Below the pieces are notes generated by a model. That model was given only the letters and a program-made list of their open reading frames with translations, did no database searches and was not told where the DNA came from. The position numbers and the translations under genes are program-made. Positions 36,281-45,649 of a stretch of 64,000 bases of DNA are shown here, one piece after another. Every line of letters begins with the position of its first letter. Positions within the stretch are counted from its first letter, which is position 1. This DNA is from Leifsonia xyli subsp. xyli str. CTCB07 (GTDB taxonomy: Bacteria; Actinomycetota; Actinomycetes; Actinomycetales; Microbacteriaceae): the NCBI RefSeq assembly GCF_000007665.1, contig NC_006087.1:558001-622000 (forward strand), written 5' to 3'.

Positions 36281-37054
36281 TCAGCCCGGCAGTATGCGAG
36301 TGAAGTGGTGCGGAACGCCCTCCCACACCGTCGAGACCTCGACCGGGCGCCCCTCGGCCGGCGCTTGCACCAGCACGCCGTCGCCGAGGTAGATCGCGAT
36401 GTGCTCCTCGTCGTTGAACACAACGAGGTCGCCGGGCTGCGCCTGCGCCTCGCCGATCCGGCGCCCGGCGTTGTCCTGGAGGTGGACGAGGTGGCCGAGC
36501 CGGATGCCGACCTGCGCGTACGCGACCATCACCAGCCCCGAGCAGTCGATGCCCGAGTGGTCGTCGCCGCCGAGCACATACGGGTCGCCCAGGTAACTGA
36601 GCGCCGTCGCCACGATCCGCTGGCGGGAGCCCCCGGAGGCGAGGGCCGAGACGATCGCCTCGGCCGCCTGCTTTCCGGCCCGCCCGCCCTCGGAGGCGAT
36701 GACCCCGGCGAGGGCGGACGCGACCGGGTCGTCGCGGTTCATGCTGACGGCGGCGACGACGGAGGAGACCGTGAGCTTCTGGGGCGTGGGACGCCCGGCC
36801 GCGACCGCCACGATATCCTGCAGCGGCTGTGCGGAGGCGGGCGGTGCGAGCATGACCCCGCCGATGAGCGCGAGGCTCGCAGCGGAGGCCGTCAGCGTCG
36901 TGTGCCGGGGCAGCGGGGACCGGGAGCTTCTTGGGCGCGCCTGTCGGGGCCGTGAGGACCGGGGGGAGCGTTTCTGACGCGAGGGCCGCTCTGGCCTCCG
37001 CGCGGCCTCCCGCTCTCTTGCCAGAGCTCGCCGGCGTTCGCCGCCGTCCGTCAT
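36281..37054 (-). CDS. Secreted NlpC/P60-family peptidoglycan hydrolase
   Basis: The enzyme cleaves peptide stems of the cell wall. ATG 37054 (MTDGGERRRALAREREAARR) starts a long Arg-rich cytoplasmic tail, then a signal-like segment (SLALIGGVMLAPPASAQ). The C-terminal domain has the catalytic Cys in GIDCSGLVMVAYAQVG and the His in PGDLVVFNDEEHIAIYLGDG. The 257-residue frame is complete. GTG 37060 is an equally possible start. The very basic tail before the signal is unusual in length (over 40 residues) and might reflect a start farther downstream. Confidence 0.85.
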   Translation of the reverse strand: MTDGGERRRALAREREAARRPERPSRQKRSPRSSRPRQARPRSSRSPLPRHTTLTASAASLALIGGVMLAPPASAQPLQDIVAVAAGRPTPQKLTVSSVVAAVSMNRDDPVASALAGVIASEGGRAGKQAAEAIVSALASGGSRQRIVATALSYLGDPYVLGGDDHSGIDCSGLVMVAYAQVGIRLGHLVHLQDNAGRRIGEAQAQPGDLVVFNDEEHIAIYLGDGVLVQAPAEGRPVEVSTVWEGVPHHFTRILPG

Positions 37055-37281
37055 CCGCACCTCGCTGGTCGCATCCCGCCGCCCGGGTTCGGCGCAGCTC
37101 GTCCAGAATAGGAAGCCGTGCTGGGCGCTGCCTCCGGGTCGAGGATCTCGGCCTGTGGTTTCTCTCAGCATTCGTTCGCCCGGCGGGAAGCGCCGCTGTT
37201 CCCCGGTTCGTGAATCGCGAGATGACGCGAAACCCGCCCCGCTTCCGGCCTGTTCCCCGGTTCGGCACGTATGGTGTCCGT

Positions 37282-40200
37282 GTGTGGCGACTGGAGAGGA
37301 AAAGCGAGGATGACGAGACGACGTCGGCCGCCGCGAGGGACGATGCCCTGCATCCCGCCAAGAACAGGACCGCTCCACACAAGCTCAGCCTGGGCGCCCC
37401 AGGGCTCATGGCCGGCAACATAGCCGATCCGGAGTGGCATCGCTGGCGCGAGGAGATCGCAGCGATCGGCGGCCCCTCGCCTCTCCTGCACTTCGAGGAC
37501 AGCCCGCGGACCCGCATCGAGCTCAGCACGACGCACCCAGGCGGTCTCCCGCAGTTCATCACCGGTCAGAGCACGCTCCTGTCGAGCCTCATCCGCGACG
37601 AGCTCGCGCTGCGCACAGCGCGCGCGGCTGCGAACGCGATCACCGCCAAGGGCATCGAGCTGCGCTCCGTCCGAGGCATTGAGGCTGTGCATCTCGCGAT
37701 CGGCCTCGCCCAGTGGCGGCATGGCACGCAAGAGCACTCCGCGCCCATCCTGTTGCGTCCGCTTGCCATCCGGCGCTACGGGCGCGATTTCGAGCTGAAG
37801 CTCAAAGGCGCGCCGTTCCTGAACCCGGGGCTCGCGCGCTGCCTGGCCGAGCAGTTCCAGATCACGCTCGACGCGGACGTCTTCCTCGCTCTCGCGCTCG
37901 ACAACGGCGCATTCAAACCGCAGCCTGTCATCGACCGGCTGCGCGGCCTGACCTCGCATCTGCCCTGGTTCAACGTCCAGCCGCGGCTCGTGGTCTCCTC
38001 TTTCGCGGACGTCGCCCCGGCTTTGCGCGCCGAAGCCGACGACTTGGACAGCGTCATGCTCAACGCACTGGCCGGGAACCCGACCGCGCTCCTCGCCGTC
38101 GAGAGCGCCTTCAACCCGGTGGAGACGATCAAGCAGGACGAGCGGCCCCCGGCCACAGACTCGCTCCTGCTGGACGCGGACGAGGAACAGGAGAACGTCG
38201 TCGCGCAGATCGCCGCGGGCAACTCCCTCGTCGTCAAGACGCTGCCCGGCACCGGCGGCACGCAGACCATCGTCAACGCCATCGGCGCCCTGGTCGCGCA
38301 GCACAAGCGCGTGCTCGTCGTCGGCCCCCGCCGCTCCAGCCTCGACGACATCGCCCAGCGTTTCGCGAAGGTGGGGCTTCCCGGGGTCGCCGTCACACCG
38401 CGGAGCCTCCGCCGCGACCTCATTCAGACCATCGGCCGCAACGAGAAGGCCGAGCAGCCCCGCGTCACCGACGTGGACGAGGCGCTGGTGCGCCTGCGCA
38501 AAGTGCTGCTCGACTACCGCGGCGCGCTCACCCGCCGCGACCCGGTGCTCCAGGTCTCGGTGCTCGACGCGCTGCGCGAGCTCTCGCGACTGGCCCTGCT
38601 GCCCGCCCCGCCCTCGACCACCGCCCGCCTCGGCTGCCGCTCGATTGAGACGCTCGCCGGCGACCGCTCCGCCGCGGCCGATGCGCTCATCCGCTCCGCT
38701 CGCCTCGGCGAGTTCCGCTACGGTCCGGGGGACTCACCCTGGTACGGCGCCTCCTTCACGACGACGGAGGAGGGGAAGTCCGCCCACGACCTCGCCAAGA
38801 AGCTCAACCGCTCCGAGCTCCCGCGGCTCCTCGAGCGTGCGAAGACCCTCATCGGCCAGACCCGGATGCGGCCCTTCGAGACGATCGCCGAACTCGGCGT
38901 CTACCTGCGGCTGCTCCTCGACATCCGTGAGACCCTGGATCGGTTCACGCCCGCCGTGTTCGATCGCTCCCTCACCGAACTGATCGCCGCCACCGCTTCC
39001 CGCCGTGAGTCGCCCGGCATGGCGGGGGCCAACCGCCGCCGCCTCCGCAAGCTGGCGCTGGAGTATGTGCGCCCGGGGGTGCATGTCACCGATCTGAACG
39101 AGAGCCTGCGGCGCATCCAGCAGCAGCGCATTCTGTGGAACCGATTCGCCGTCGCGGGCGTCGTGCCCGAGGTGCCGGTCGGGATCGCGGATGTCCAGGT
39201 CGCCTATCAGCGCGTCGCCGAGGATCTCGCGCGCCTCGACATCCCGCTGCGCCGCACCGGGACGCCGCACTCGCTCGCCGCGCTGCCGATCGCCGAGCTG
39301 GTCCGCCAGATCGCCGGACTGTCCGCCGAGTCCGAGGTGCTCGCCAATCTGCAGGAGCGCACCACGCTGCTCACCCGGCTGCGCGAGCTGGAGCTCGACC
39401 CGCTGCTCGTCGACCTCTCCGCGCGGCACGTCCCCGAGACACAGGTCAGCGCTGAACTGGAACTCGCCTGGTGGCAGTCCGTGCTCGAGGCGCTGCTCGC
39501 CGCCGACCGTGCTCTCCTCTCCGGCAACACCAGTGTCCTCGACCGTCTGGAGGCAGACTTCCGCCTGGTCGACGAAGCGCACGCCTCTGCGACCGGCAAG
39601 CAGCTCGCCTGGCTGCTCGCCGAGACCTGGAAGATCGGCATCGTGGACTGGCCGGACGAGGCCGCCGCTCTGAAGCGCCTCCTCACCGCGGGCGTCCCGA
39701 CCGCGGAGTCCCTGAACGCCGCCGCTCCCCACCTCTCCCGACCGCTCGCCCCGGTCTGGCTCATCTCCCCCTACGAAGCGCCGTCTCTCGGCAGGGAGAT
39801 CGCGTTCGATGTCGTGGTCGTCGTGGACGCGGGAGCGGCGAGCCTCGCCGAGAACGTCCCGGTCCTCCGGCGCGCCAAGCAGGTCGTCGCGTTCGGCGAT
39901 CCGGTCACACAGACCCCCTCCCGCTTCGACATCGGCGTACACGAGTACGGCAGCGCCAGCGCGGGCGCCGATGTGGATGGGCTGAACGCGGACTCCGCGC
40001 TCGCCCGGCTCTCCGAGCTGCTCCCCGTCTACACGCTCAGCCGCAGCTACCGTGCCGGGGGAGAGGATCTCGCCGAACTGGTCAACCGCCGCTTCTACGG
40101 CGGCAAGATCGACTCCCTCCCGTGGGCTGGCACGTATCTCGGCCACGGCAGCCTCTCCCTCCACTACGTCACCGGCGGGCAGGGGATGCCCGACAGCGAC

Positions 40201-41037
40201 ACCGGCGCTGTCGAGTCGACCGACGCCGAGGTGGCCCGCGTGGTCGACCTCGTCCTCCGCCACGCTGTCGAGCGCCCGCGCGAGTCCCTCATGGTCATCA
40301 CCGCGAGCGAGCGTCACGCCGTCCGGGTGAACCAGGCCGTCCTGAACGCTTTCGCCAAACGCACCGAGCTCGCCGACTTCATTCTGGGCGACCGGTCCGA
40401 GCCGTTCACCGTTGTCACCCTCGACCAGTCCGTCGGCCAGAGCCGCGACCGCGTCGTCTTCTCCATCGGCTACGGACGCACCCCGCACGGCCGCCTGCTG
40501 TCGAACTTCGGCGCGCTGGCCGAGCCGGGCGGCGAGCGTCTCCTCGCCATCGGCATGACCCGCGCCCGCCGCGGCATGGACATCGTCTCCTGTTTCCGCC
40601 CCGAGGACATCGACGAGACGCGCATGCGCCACGGCATCGCGGCGCTCGCCCAGGTGCTCGGCGAAGCCGACAATCTCCAGGCCGCGGCACCCGAATATCT
40701 CAGCCCCGACGCCGATCCCATGATCGCCGACCTCGCCAAGCGTCTGGCCCGCCGCGGATTGGACGTGCAGCTCGCCTACCGCGGCAAGCTCACCCTGGTC
40801 GCCTCGAACGAGGGCCGCGCGGTCGTGGTCGAGACCGACGACGACGTCAACAGGGGCAGCCTCCGCGAGTCTCTCCGTCTGCGCCCGGACGTGCTGCGAC
40901 GGCTGGGCTGGCACTACCTCCGCGTACACAACTTTGAACTGTTCGCCGATCCGGACACGGTGGCCGGGCGGATCGCGAAACTCATCGGCGTCCAGGAGCC
41001 GGACGCGGTGACCGCGCCGGTCACCCTGCCGGTGTGA
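37282..41037 (+). CDS. Large helicase-like (SF1/UvrD-Upf1-type) protein with degenerate ATPase motifs
   Basis: This 1,251-residue intact frame has SF1-helicase architecture. A motif I region is near residue 323 (VVKTLPGTGGTQTIVNAIG). A motif II region is near 849 (FDVVVVVDAGAASLAENVP), followed by motif III-like VVAFGDPVTQTPSRF. C-terminal motifs are SRSYRAGGEDLAELVNRRFY, TVVTLDQSVGQSRDRVVFSIGYG and IGMTRARRGMDIV. In motif I the usual GTGKT is GTGGT, and in motif II the usual DEA is DAG, so the catalytic Lys and Glu are missing. ATP hydrolysis is doubtful and a structural role is possible. GTG 37282 is chosen as start; ATG 37408 is an alternative. Divergent from the NlpC/P60 gene. Confidence 0.75.
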   Translation: MWRLERKSEDDETTSAAARDDALHPAKNRTAPHKLSLGAPGLMAGNIADPEWHRWREEIAAIGGPSPLLHFEDSPRTRIELSTTHPGGLPQFITGQSTLLSSLIRDELALRTARAAANAITAKGIELRSVRGIEAVHLAIGLAQWRHGTQEHSAPILLRPLAIRRYGRDFELKLKGAPFLNPGLARCLAEQFQITLDADVFLALALDNGAFKPQPVIDRLRGLTSHLPWFNVQPRLVVSSFADVAPALRAEADDLDSVMLNALAGNPTALLAVESAFNPVETIKQDERPPATDSLLLDADEEQENVVAQIAAGNSLVVKTLPGTGGTQTIVNAIGALVAQHKRVLVVGPRRSSLDDIAQRFAKVGLPGVAVTPRSLRRDLIQTIGRNEKAEQPRVTDVDEALVRLRKVLLDYRGALTRRDPVLQVSVLDALRELSRLALLPAPPSTTARLGCRSIETLAGDRSAAADALIRSARLGEFRYGPGDSPWYGASFTTTEEGKSAHDLAKKLNRSELPRLLERAKTLIGQTRMRPFETIAELGVYLRLLLDIRETLDRFTPAVFDRSLTELIAATASRRESPGMAGANRRRLRKLALEYVRPGVHVTDLNESLRRIQQQRILWNRFAVAGVVPEVPVGIADVQVAYQRVAEDLARLDIPLRRTGTPHSLAALPIAELVRQIAGLSAESEVLANLQERTTLLTRLRELELDPLLVDLSARHVPETQVSAELELAWWQSVLEALLAADRALLSGNTSVLDRLEADFRLVDEAHASATGKQLAWLLAETWKIGIVDWPDEAAALKRLLTAGVPTAESLNAAAPHLSRPLAPVWLISPYEAPSLGREIAFDVVVVVDAGAASLAENVPVLRRAKQVVAFGDPVTQTPSRFDIGVHEYGSASAGADVDGLNADSALARLSELLPVYTLSRSYRAGGEDLAELVNRRFYGGKIDSLPWAGTYLGHGSLSLHYVTGGQGMPDSDTGAVESTDAEVARVVDLVLRHAVERPRESLMVITASERHAVRVNQAVLNAFAKRTELADFILGDRSEPFTVVTLDQSVGQSRDRVVFSIGYGRTPHGRLLSNFGALAEPGGERLLAIGMTRARRGMDIVSCFRPEDIDETRMRHGIAALAQVLGEADNLQAAAPEYLSPDADPMIADLAKRLARRGLDVQLAYRGKLTLVASNEGRAVVVETDDDVNRGSLRESLRLRPDVLRRLGWHYLRVHNFELFADPDTVAGRIAKLIGVQEPDAVTAPVTLPV

Positions 41038-41079
41038 TCGTGCAGCACCGCCCCGCCAGAACCCGGCTACGCTGAAGAT

Positions 41080-41256
41080 GTGACCGACAGCACGCCGTCC
41101 CGCGCCGTCCCGCCCACGCGGCGTGGCAGGCGTGTGCAGCGACCCGGCGCGCCGGGCTCGGACCCGGCCCCGCGCCTTCCTGAGTGGGAGGCCGCCGAGA
41201 CCGCGTGGCCGTCCAACGATGAGCAGCTGAAACGCGACGTCCCGCCGCACTACTGA
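41080..41256 (+). CDS. Small hypothetical protein, 58 aa
   Basis: GTG 41080 opens 58 codons with actinobacterial codon use. The N-terminal half is Arg/Pro-rich and basic (TRRGRRVQRPGAPG); the C-terminal half is acidic with two Trp (LPEWEAAETAWPSNDEQLK) and ends VPPHY. It is 42 bases downstream of the helicase-like gene and convergent with mscL. No family known to me; it may be cotranscribed with the large gene. Confidence 0.5.
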   Translation: MTDSTPSRAVPPTRRGRRVQRPGAPGSDPAPRLPEWEAAETAWPSNDEQLKRDVPPHY

Positions 41257-41275
41257 TCCGCAGGCGGGCCGCCGG

Positions 41276-41713
41276 TCAGGGCCGCGGGTCGGAGCGTTTG
41301 CCGGTTCCGCTCGGCTGTGATTGCTGTTTCTTCAGCAGGTCGCGGATCTCGGTGAGCACGTCGAGCTCGGTGACCGGTGCGCCCGGCTCCACGACGCCCT
41401 TGCTGCGCAGGCGCTCCTGACGCTCCTTGAGCTTGTTGAGCGGGAAAACGAAGGCGAAGTAGACGACGATCGCGATGATAAGGAAGGTGACGATCGCGCC
41501 AAGCACAGCGCCGAACCGGATGTCCGAGCCGTTGAGGCTGACGATCATCGTTTCGTCCAGCGCGTTCGCCTGGAAGAAGGCGCCGATCAGCGGATTGATC
41601 AGATTGGTCACGATCGCGGTCACGATCGTGGTGAACGCGGCGCCGATGACGACCGCGACCGCCAGGTCGATCACGTTCCCGCGGAGGATGAACTCTTTGA
41701 ACTCCGAGAGCAT
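41276..41713 (-). CDS. mscL: Large-conductance mechanosensitive channel
   Basis: MscL releases solutes on hypo-osmotic shock. The 145-residue protein begins with the amphipathic helix FKEFILRGNVIDLAVAVVIG, followed by TM1 (AAFTTIVTAIVTNLINPLIG). A periplasmic loop comes next, then TM2 (AVLGAIVTFLIIAIVVYFAFVF) and a charged C-terminal bundle. ATG 41713. It is the first of several minus-strand genes to 42643 and is followed by no clear terminator. Confidence 0.95.
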   Translation of the reverse strand: MLSEFKEFILRGNVIDLAVAVVIGAAFTTIVTAIVTNLINPLIGAFFQANALDETMIVSLNGSDIRFGAVLGAIVTFLIIAIVVYFAFVFPLNKLKERQERLRSKGVVEPGAPVTELDVLTEIRDLLKKQQSQPSGTGKRSDPRP

Positions 41714-41745
41714 GACCGGTCCTTTCGCGGCAGGAGGGGGAGCGG

Positions 41746-42039
41746 CTACGCTGCGGACCCCGCTGAGGAGGAGCCCGCCGAACCCGAGGACGAGCCGGAC
41801 GGCGACGGCGCTGCGGACGACGGCCCGGAAGATCCCGGCGGGGAACTCACCTTCTTCTTACCACCGCGCGAGTCCGTCCTGTAGAACCCGGACCCGTTGA
41901 AGGTCACGCCGACCGCGCCGAACACTTTGCGCAGCGAGCCGCCGCAGTCCGGGCAGACCGTGAGCGCGTCGTCGGTGAACGTCTGCTGGATGTCGAAGGT
42001 ATGGCCGCAGCCGCGGCACGAGTAGGAGTAGGTGGGCAT
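41746..42039 (-). CDS. FmdB-type zinc-ribbon protein
   Basis: This 97-residue protein begins MPTYSYSCRGCGHTFD and contains a second Cys pair in CPDCGGSLRKVF, forming a single zinc ribbon as in the FmdB/CxxC regulatory family. VTFNGSGFYRTD is the usual continuation, and a low-complexity Ser/Gly/Pro tail ends it. ATG 42039 lies 19 bases after the 5-FTHF cyclo-ligase gene. Function is not known; a regulatory role is only suggested by the family name. Confidence 0.85.
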   Translation of the reverse strand: MPTYSYSCRGCGHTFDIQQTFTDDALTVCPDCGGSLRKVFGAVGVTFNGSGFYRTDSRGGKKKVSSPPGSSGPSSAAPSPSGSSSGSAGSSSAGSAA

Positions 42040-42058
42040 CGGCTTCCGTTGCTTCTGA

Positions 42059-42643
42059 TCAGGTGAACTGGACGATCCGGGTCGGAGTGACCGCACCATC
42101 CACGGGCCGGTCGTGGCGCTCCCGGGGGACCTCGTCCACGACCTCGCCGTCGTACAGGACGGCATACACCGGGGGACATTTTTCCATGCTCCCGAGGATC
42201 TTGTCGAAATACCCGCGTCCCCAGCCCATCCGCATCCCCGTCGCGTCCACGGCCGCCGCGGGAACCAGGATGAGGTCCACATCGTTGATCGCGATCGGGC
42301 CGAGCAGCTCGCCGACTGCCTCCGGCATCCCGAACAGGCCCTCGGTCTCGGTCTCGCCGTCGCCGGTCGTCCAGTCGAGGAGGCCGTCCTCGCGGGAGAT
42401 CGGGAGCAGCACCCGAAGACCATGCTCGCGTGCCCAGTTGAGGAACGGGCGGGTGTTCGGCTCGATCGTCGTGGAGAGGTAGCAGGCGATCGATCGAGCG
42501 GAGAGGTCCGTCGCCAGGTCCACCAGCTGACGAGTGAAGCCGGCCGTCGCGGCCTGCCGTTCCGTGCTGGTGAGGTTCTGTCGTCGTTCGCTCAGTTCCG
42601 CGCGCAAAGCGCGCTTGCGATGGGCGGCAGTGTCCGAATCCAT
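42059..42643 (-). CDS. 5-formyltetrahydrofolate cyclo-ligase
   Basis: It converts 5-formyl-THF to 5,10-methenyl-THF with ATP. The 194-residue protein has the basic N-terminal KRALRAELSERRQ, IACYLSTTIEPNTRPFL and the signature VPAAAVDATGMRMGWGRGYFDK, which binds ATP and folate. ATG 42643 is divergent from galU, 59 bases away, sharing a promoter region. The FmdB and mscL genes follow downstream. Confidence 0.9.
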   Translation of the reverse strand: MDSDTAAHRKRALRAELSERRQNLTSTERQAATAGFTRQLVDLATDLSARSIACYLSTTIEPNTRPFLNWAREHGLRVLLPISREDGLLDWTTGDGETETEGLFGMPEAVGELLGPIAINDVDLILVPAAAVDATGMRMGWGRGYFDKILGSMEKCPPVYAVLYDGEVVDEVPRERHDRPVDGAVTPTRIVQFT

Positions 42644-42702
42644 GCTGCAATCTTAGGAGATCCCACCCTGCGCCGTCCTGAAATGCGGATACTGTAAGCG
42701 AC

Positions 42703-43674
42703 ATGGCCACCTCTGTCACCAAAGCCGTCATCCCTGCAGCCGGTCTCGGCACGCGCTTCCTGCCCGCCACCAAAGCGATGCCCAAGGAGATGCTCCCCGT
42801 CGTCGACAAACCGGCCATTCAATACGTGGTCGAGGAGGCAGTGGAGGCCGGACTCCACGACGTGCTCATGATCACCGGTCGCAACAAGAACGCGCTGGAG
42901 AACCACTTCGACCGCAACGCCGAGCTGGAGGACACCCTCACCAAGAAGGGCGACACCGACCGGCTGCGGAAAGTCAACTACTCCACCTCGCTGGCGGACA
43001 TGCACTACGTCCGCCAGGGCGACCCGAAAGGCCTCGGCCACGCCGTGCTGCGCGCGAAGATGCACGTCGGCCGGGAGCCGTTCGCCGTCCTCCTCGGCGA
43101 CGACATCATCGACGCCCGCGACGACCTCCTGAGGCGGATGTTGCGGGTGCAGCACGAGCACAACACCACGGTGGTCGCTCTCATGGAGGTCGACCCCGAC
43201 AGCATCCACCTCTACGGCGCCGCCGCTGTCGAGCCGACGGGCGAGGACGATGTGGTGCGCATCACCGGCCTCGTCGAGAAACCCGACAAGGAGGACGCGC
43301 CTTCGAACTACGCCATCATCGGCCGCTACATCCTGCGCCCCGAGGTCTTCGACGTGCTGGAGCGCACCGAGCCCGGCCGCGGCGGCGAGATCCAGCTGAC
43401 CGACGCGTTGCAGGCGATGGCGCACGCACCCGACTGGACCGGCGGCGTCTACGGCGTCGTCTTCCGTGGCCGCCGCTACGACACGGGGGACCGGCTCGAC
43501 TACATCAAAGCCATCGTCCAGCTCGCCGCCGACCGCGACGATCTCGGCCCCGAGCTGCGCCCGTGGCTGCGCGAGTTCGCCGGCGGTCTCGCGGACACCC
43601 CCGACGAGGCCCTGGACGAGATGCCGGCCGAGCCGGCTCCGTCGCTAGGATCGACCACCGACGCGAACGCATAG
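42703..43674 (+). CDS. galU: UTP–glucose-1-phosphate uridylyltransferase
   Basis: Makes UDP-glucose for cell-wall and capsule sugars. The nucleotide-binding start KAVIPAAGLGTRFLPATKAMPKEMLP is textbook, followed by DKPAIQYVVEEAVEAG, AVLLGDDIIDA and LVEKP. The 323-residue frame is complete. It begins the galU–rimJ–sepX cluster conserved in actinobacteria and is separated from the next gene by 22 bases. Confidence 0.94.
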   Translation: MATSVTKAVIPAAGLGTRFLPATKAMPKEMLPVVDKPAIQYVVEEAVEAGLHDVLMITGRNKNALENHFDRNAELEDTLTKKGDTDRLRKVNYSTSLADMHYVRQGDPKGLGHAVLRAKMHVGREPFAVLLGDDIIDARDDLLRRMLRVQHEHNTTVVALMEVDPDSIHLYGAAAVEPTGEDDVVRITGLVEKPDKEDAPSNYAIIGRYILRPEVFDVLERTEPGRGGEIQLTDALQAMAHAPDWTGGVYGVVFRGRRYDTGDRLDYIKAIVQLAADRDDLGPELRPWLREFAGGLADTPDEALDEMPAEPAPSLGSTTDANA

Positions 43675-43696
43675 CGCACTGCAGAAGGAGGAGGTC

Positions 43697-44359
43697 GTGG
43701 CGTTCGTGATCCCCACGATCAGCGAGGGACGGGTTGCGTTGCGCCCCATCCGGCTGCGGGATGCGCGGGCGCTGGAACGTTCGCTGCTCGACAACCGCGG
43801 CTGGCTGCGGCAGTGGGAGGCGACCAGCCCCTACGCGCCGACCGCGTTCGACACCCGCGCCAGCATCCGCTCGCTGCTCGTCAACGCGCGCGCCGGGCAC
43901 GGCCTCCCCTTCCTGGTCGAGTACGACGGTGAGCTCGCCGGTCAGCTCAACGTCTCCTCCATTGCCTACGGCTCCCTCTCCAGCGCGACCATCGGCTATT
44001 GGGTCGCCGAGGGCTTTGCCGGACGTGGTATCACCCCCACCGCGGTCGCCCTCGCCGCCGACTACTGCTTCTTCCAGCTCGGACTGCACCGCATCGAGAT
44101 CTGCATCCGCCCCGAGAACGGCCCCAGCCTCCGCGTGGTCGAGAAGCTCGGCTTCCGTTACGAGGGCCTCCGCCGCCGCTACATCCACATCAACGGAGAC
44201 TGGCGCGATCACTTCTGCTTCGGCCTCGTCTCGGAGGAGCTGCCACAGGGCGCCCTCCGCCGCTGGCTCGACGGGCAGGTCCCCGCCGGGGCCGCCGCCG
44301 TCACCCCGGACGACCGGGCCGCCGCTGCCATCCCCCTGCCGGTGGAACGGCAGCGCTGA
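43697..44359 (+). CDS. RimJ/RimL-type GNAT acetyltransferase
   Basis: A 220-residue GNAT enzyme likely to acetylate a protein N-terminus, perhaps a ribosomal protein. Features: GRVALRPIRLRDARAL at the start, IGYWVAEGFAGRGITPTAVALAADYCF (acetyl-CoA pyrophosphate loop) and HRIEICIRPENGPSLRVVEKLGFRYEGL. GTG 43697 has a strong ribosome site (aaggaggagg). It sits between galU and the SepX-like gene, the same context as rimJ of streptomycetes. Confidence 0.85.
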   Translation: MAFVIPTISEGRVALRPIRLRDARALERSLLDNRGWLRQWEATSPYAPTAFDTRASIRSLLVNARAGHGLPFLVEYDGELAGQLNVSSIAYGSLSSATIGYWVAEGFAGRGITPTAVALAADYCFFQLGLHRIEICIRPENGPSLRVVEKLGFRYEGLRRRYIHINGDWRDHFCFGLVSEELPQGALRRWLDGQVPAGAAAVTPDDRAAAAIPLPVERQR

Positions 44360-44441
44360 GCACGCTGAGAGAACGCTCCGGCCCACGAAACACCAGCGCG
44401 GCGTCCCCCGCCGCCGCCCGGCGTGCCCCTAGCGTAGAGGC

Positions 44442-45491
44442 ATGAATGGGGATGTGATGGGCGGAGGGGTGGTCGTCGCACTCGCGGCTGCCCTCTGGCT
44501 GGCCTACCTGGTGCCCTTGTGGCTCCGCCGCCGCGAATACCTCGCCACCGAACGCAACGCCGTCCGCCTCCAGCAGACGCTCCGCATCCTCGCGGAGACC
44601 GCCGAGCTCCCCGACGAGGTCCGTTTGGAGGCGACCGCCAAGACCGTCGCCGAGCAGCAGCGCGTCCTCCGTCGCGCGGAGGACAAGCGCGCAGCGACCG
44701 CGCGAGCGGAGGCCGCCGCGATAGCGCGCCGCGAACAGGCGCTGGCTGACGAGCGCCGCCGCGCGGCGGAGGACGCGGAGCGCGTGGCGGCGGAGGCAAT
44801 AGCCGTGGAGCGGGCATCGCGGGCGGCGGCGGCCCAGCGGGCGAATGCCCTCGCGGCCGCGACATCCCGGCCGGTCCTCTCCCCACAGCGCCGCCGCAGG
44901 CTGCGCCGTTCCCGCGCGCTCACCACACTGGTCCTCGTCGCGGGCGTCGTCGGTGCGGCCGGCGGCATCCCGGCGCTGTTCGCGACCGGGGCCTGGGCCC
45001 TCCCGGTGCTCTCGCTCGCCATCGTCGTGGCTGCCCTGTGGACGCTGGGCCGTCTCGCCCGCCCCGCCGCCGCCCATCCACCGGCGTCCCCGCGCATCCC
45101 CGTCGCTCCCGCGACTCAGGCCCTCTACGACGACGCCCAGCACGACCTCCCCGTCCAGGAGCGCCTGCGCCAGAGCTGGACGCCGCGCCCTCTCCCGAAG
45201 CCGTTGCACCTCTCGCCCGGAACGGTCGCCGCCGCAGCGATGGCCTCCGTGGACGCCGCCACCGAGCTGCGCCGCACCGCCGCCCGCGCCGAGTTCGACC
45301 GCCGTTCCGTCGAGGCGCCGCCGCCGCCCGTGCCTCTCCGGCCGCGCCCCGCTGAGGCCATCGCTGCGGCCCCGACCGTCCCTGTGTCCGCCGGACCCAG
45401 CCGCTACGCCACGATGGGCATCGTCGAAACCGACGCCCACGACGCCCTCGACCTGGACGCCGTTCTCCGTCGTCGCCGCGCCGCCAGCTGA
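44442..45491 (+). CDS. SepX/GlpR-like divisome membrane protein
   Basis: The 349-residue protein begins with one TM (GGGVVVALAAALWLAYLVPLWLRRREY), a signature of actinobacterial SepX/GlpR proteins that support cell division. An Ala/Glu/Arg-rich coiled coil follows (AEQQRVLRRAEDKRAATARAE), then two further TMs (TTLVLVAGVVGAAGGIPALF; WALPVLSLAIVVAALWTL) and a disordered Pro-rich tail. Location after galU and rimJ matches sepX. I infer the identity from topology and neighbourhood, not from a motif. Confidence 0.65.
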   Translation: MNGDVMGGGVVVALAAALWLAYLVPLWLRRREYLATERNAVRLQQTLRILAETAELPDEVRLEATAKTVAEQQRVLRRAEDKRAATARAEAAAIARREQALADERRRAAEDAERVAAEAIAVERASRAAAAQRANALAAATSRPVLSPQRRRRLRRSRALTTLVLVAGVVGAAGGIPALFATGAWALPVLSLAIVVAALWTLGRLARPAAAHPPASPRIPVAPATQALYDDAQHDLPVQERLRQSWTPRPLPKPLHLSPGTVAAAAMASVDAATELRRTAARAEFDRRSVEAPPPPVPLRPRPAEAIAAAPTVPVSAGPSRYATMGIVETDAHDALDLDAVLRRRRAAS

Positions 45492-45548
45492 GCCCTCCTC
45501 GATTTCAAATCGGCGCCGAGAGGGTGCTAGTCTGACTGGGCGGTTCAA

Positions 45549-45621
45549 GGGGCTATGGCGCAGTTGGTAGCGCGCTTCGTTCGCATCGAAGAGGTCAGGA
45601 GTTCGAATCTCCTTAGCTCCA
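45549..45621 (+). tRNA. tRNA-Ala (CGC)
   Basis: Cloverleaf: acceptor GGGGCTA/TAGCTCC with a G–T pair at the last position, D-arm GGTAGCGC, anticodon stem CTTCG/CGAAG with loop TTCGCAT (anticodon CGC, decodes GCG), T-arm AGGAGTTCGAATCTCCT. CCA is not encoded exactly after the discriminator A (ACCCA follows). A promoter-like TAGTCT lies at about 45529. Confidence 0.95.
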
Positions 45622-45649
45622 CCCACAGTGTCTTACGGGAACACGCGAC

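Noticed and set aside
44301..45626. Minus-strand frame beginning GGAKEIRTPDLFDANEARYQ
   Set aside because: This is the familiar false translation of the antisense of a tRNA gene (tRNA-Ala) continued opposite the SepX-like gene.
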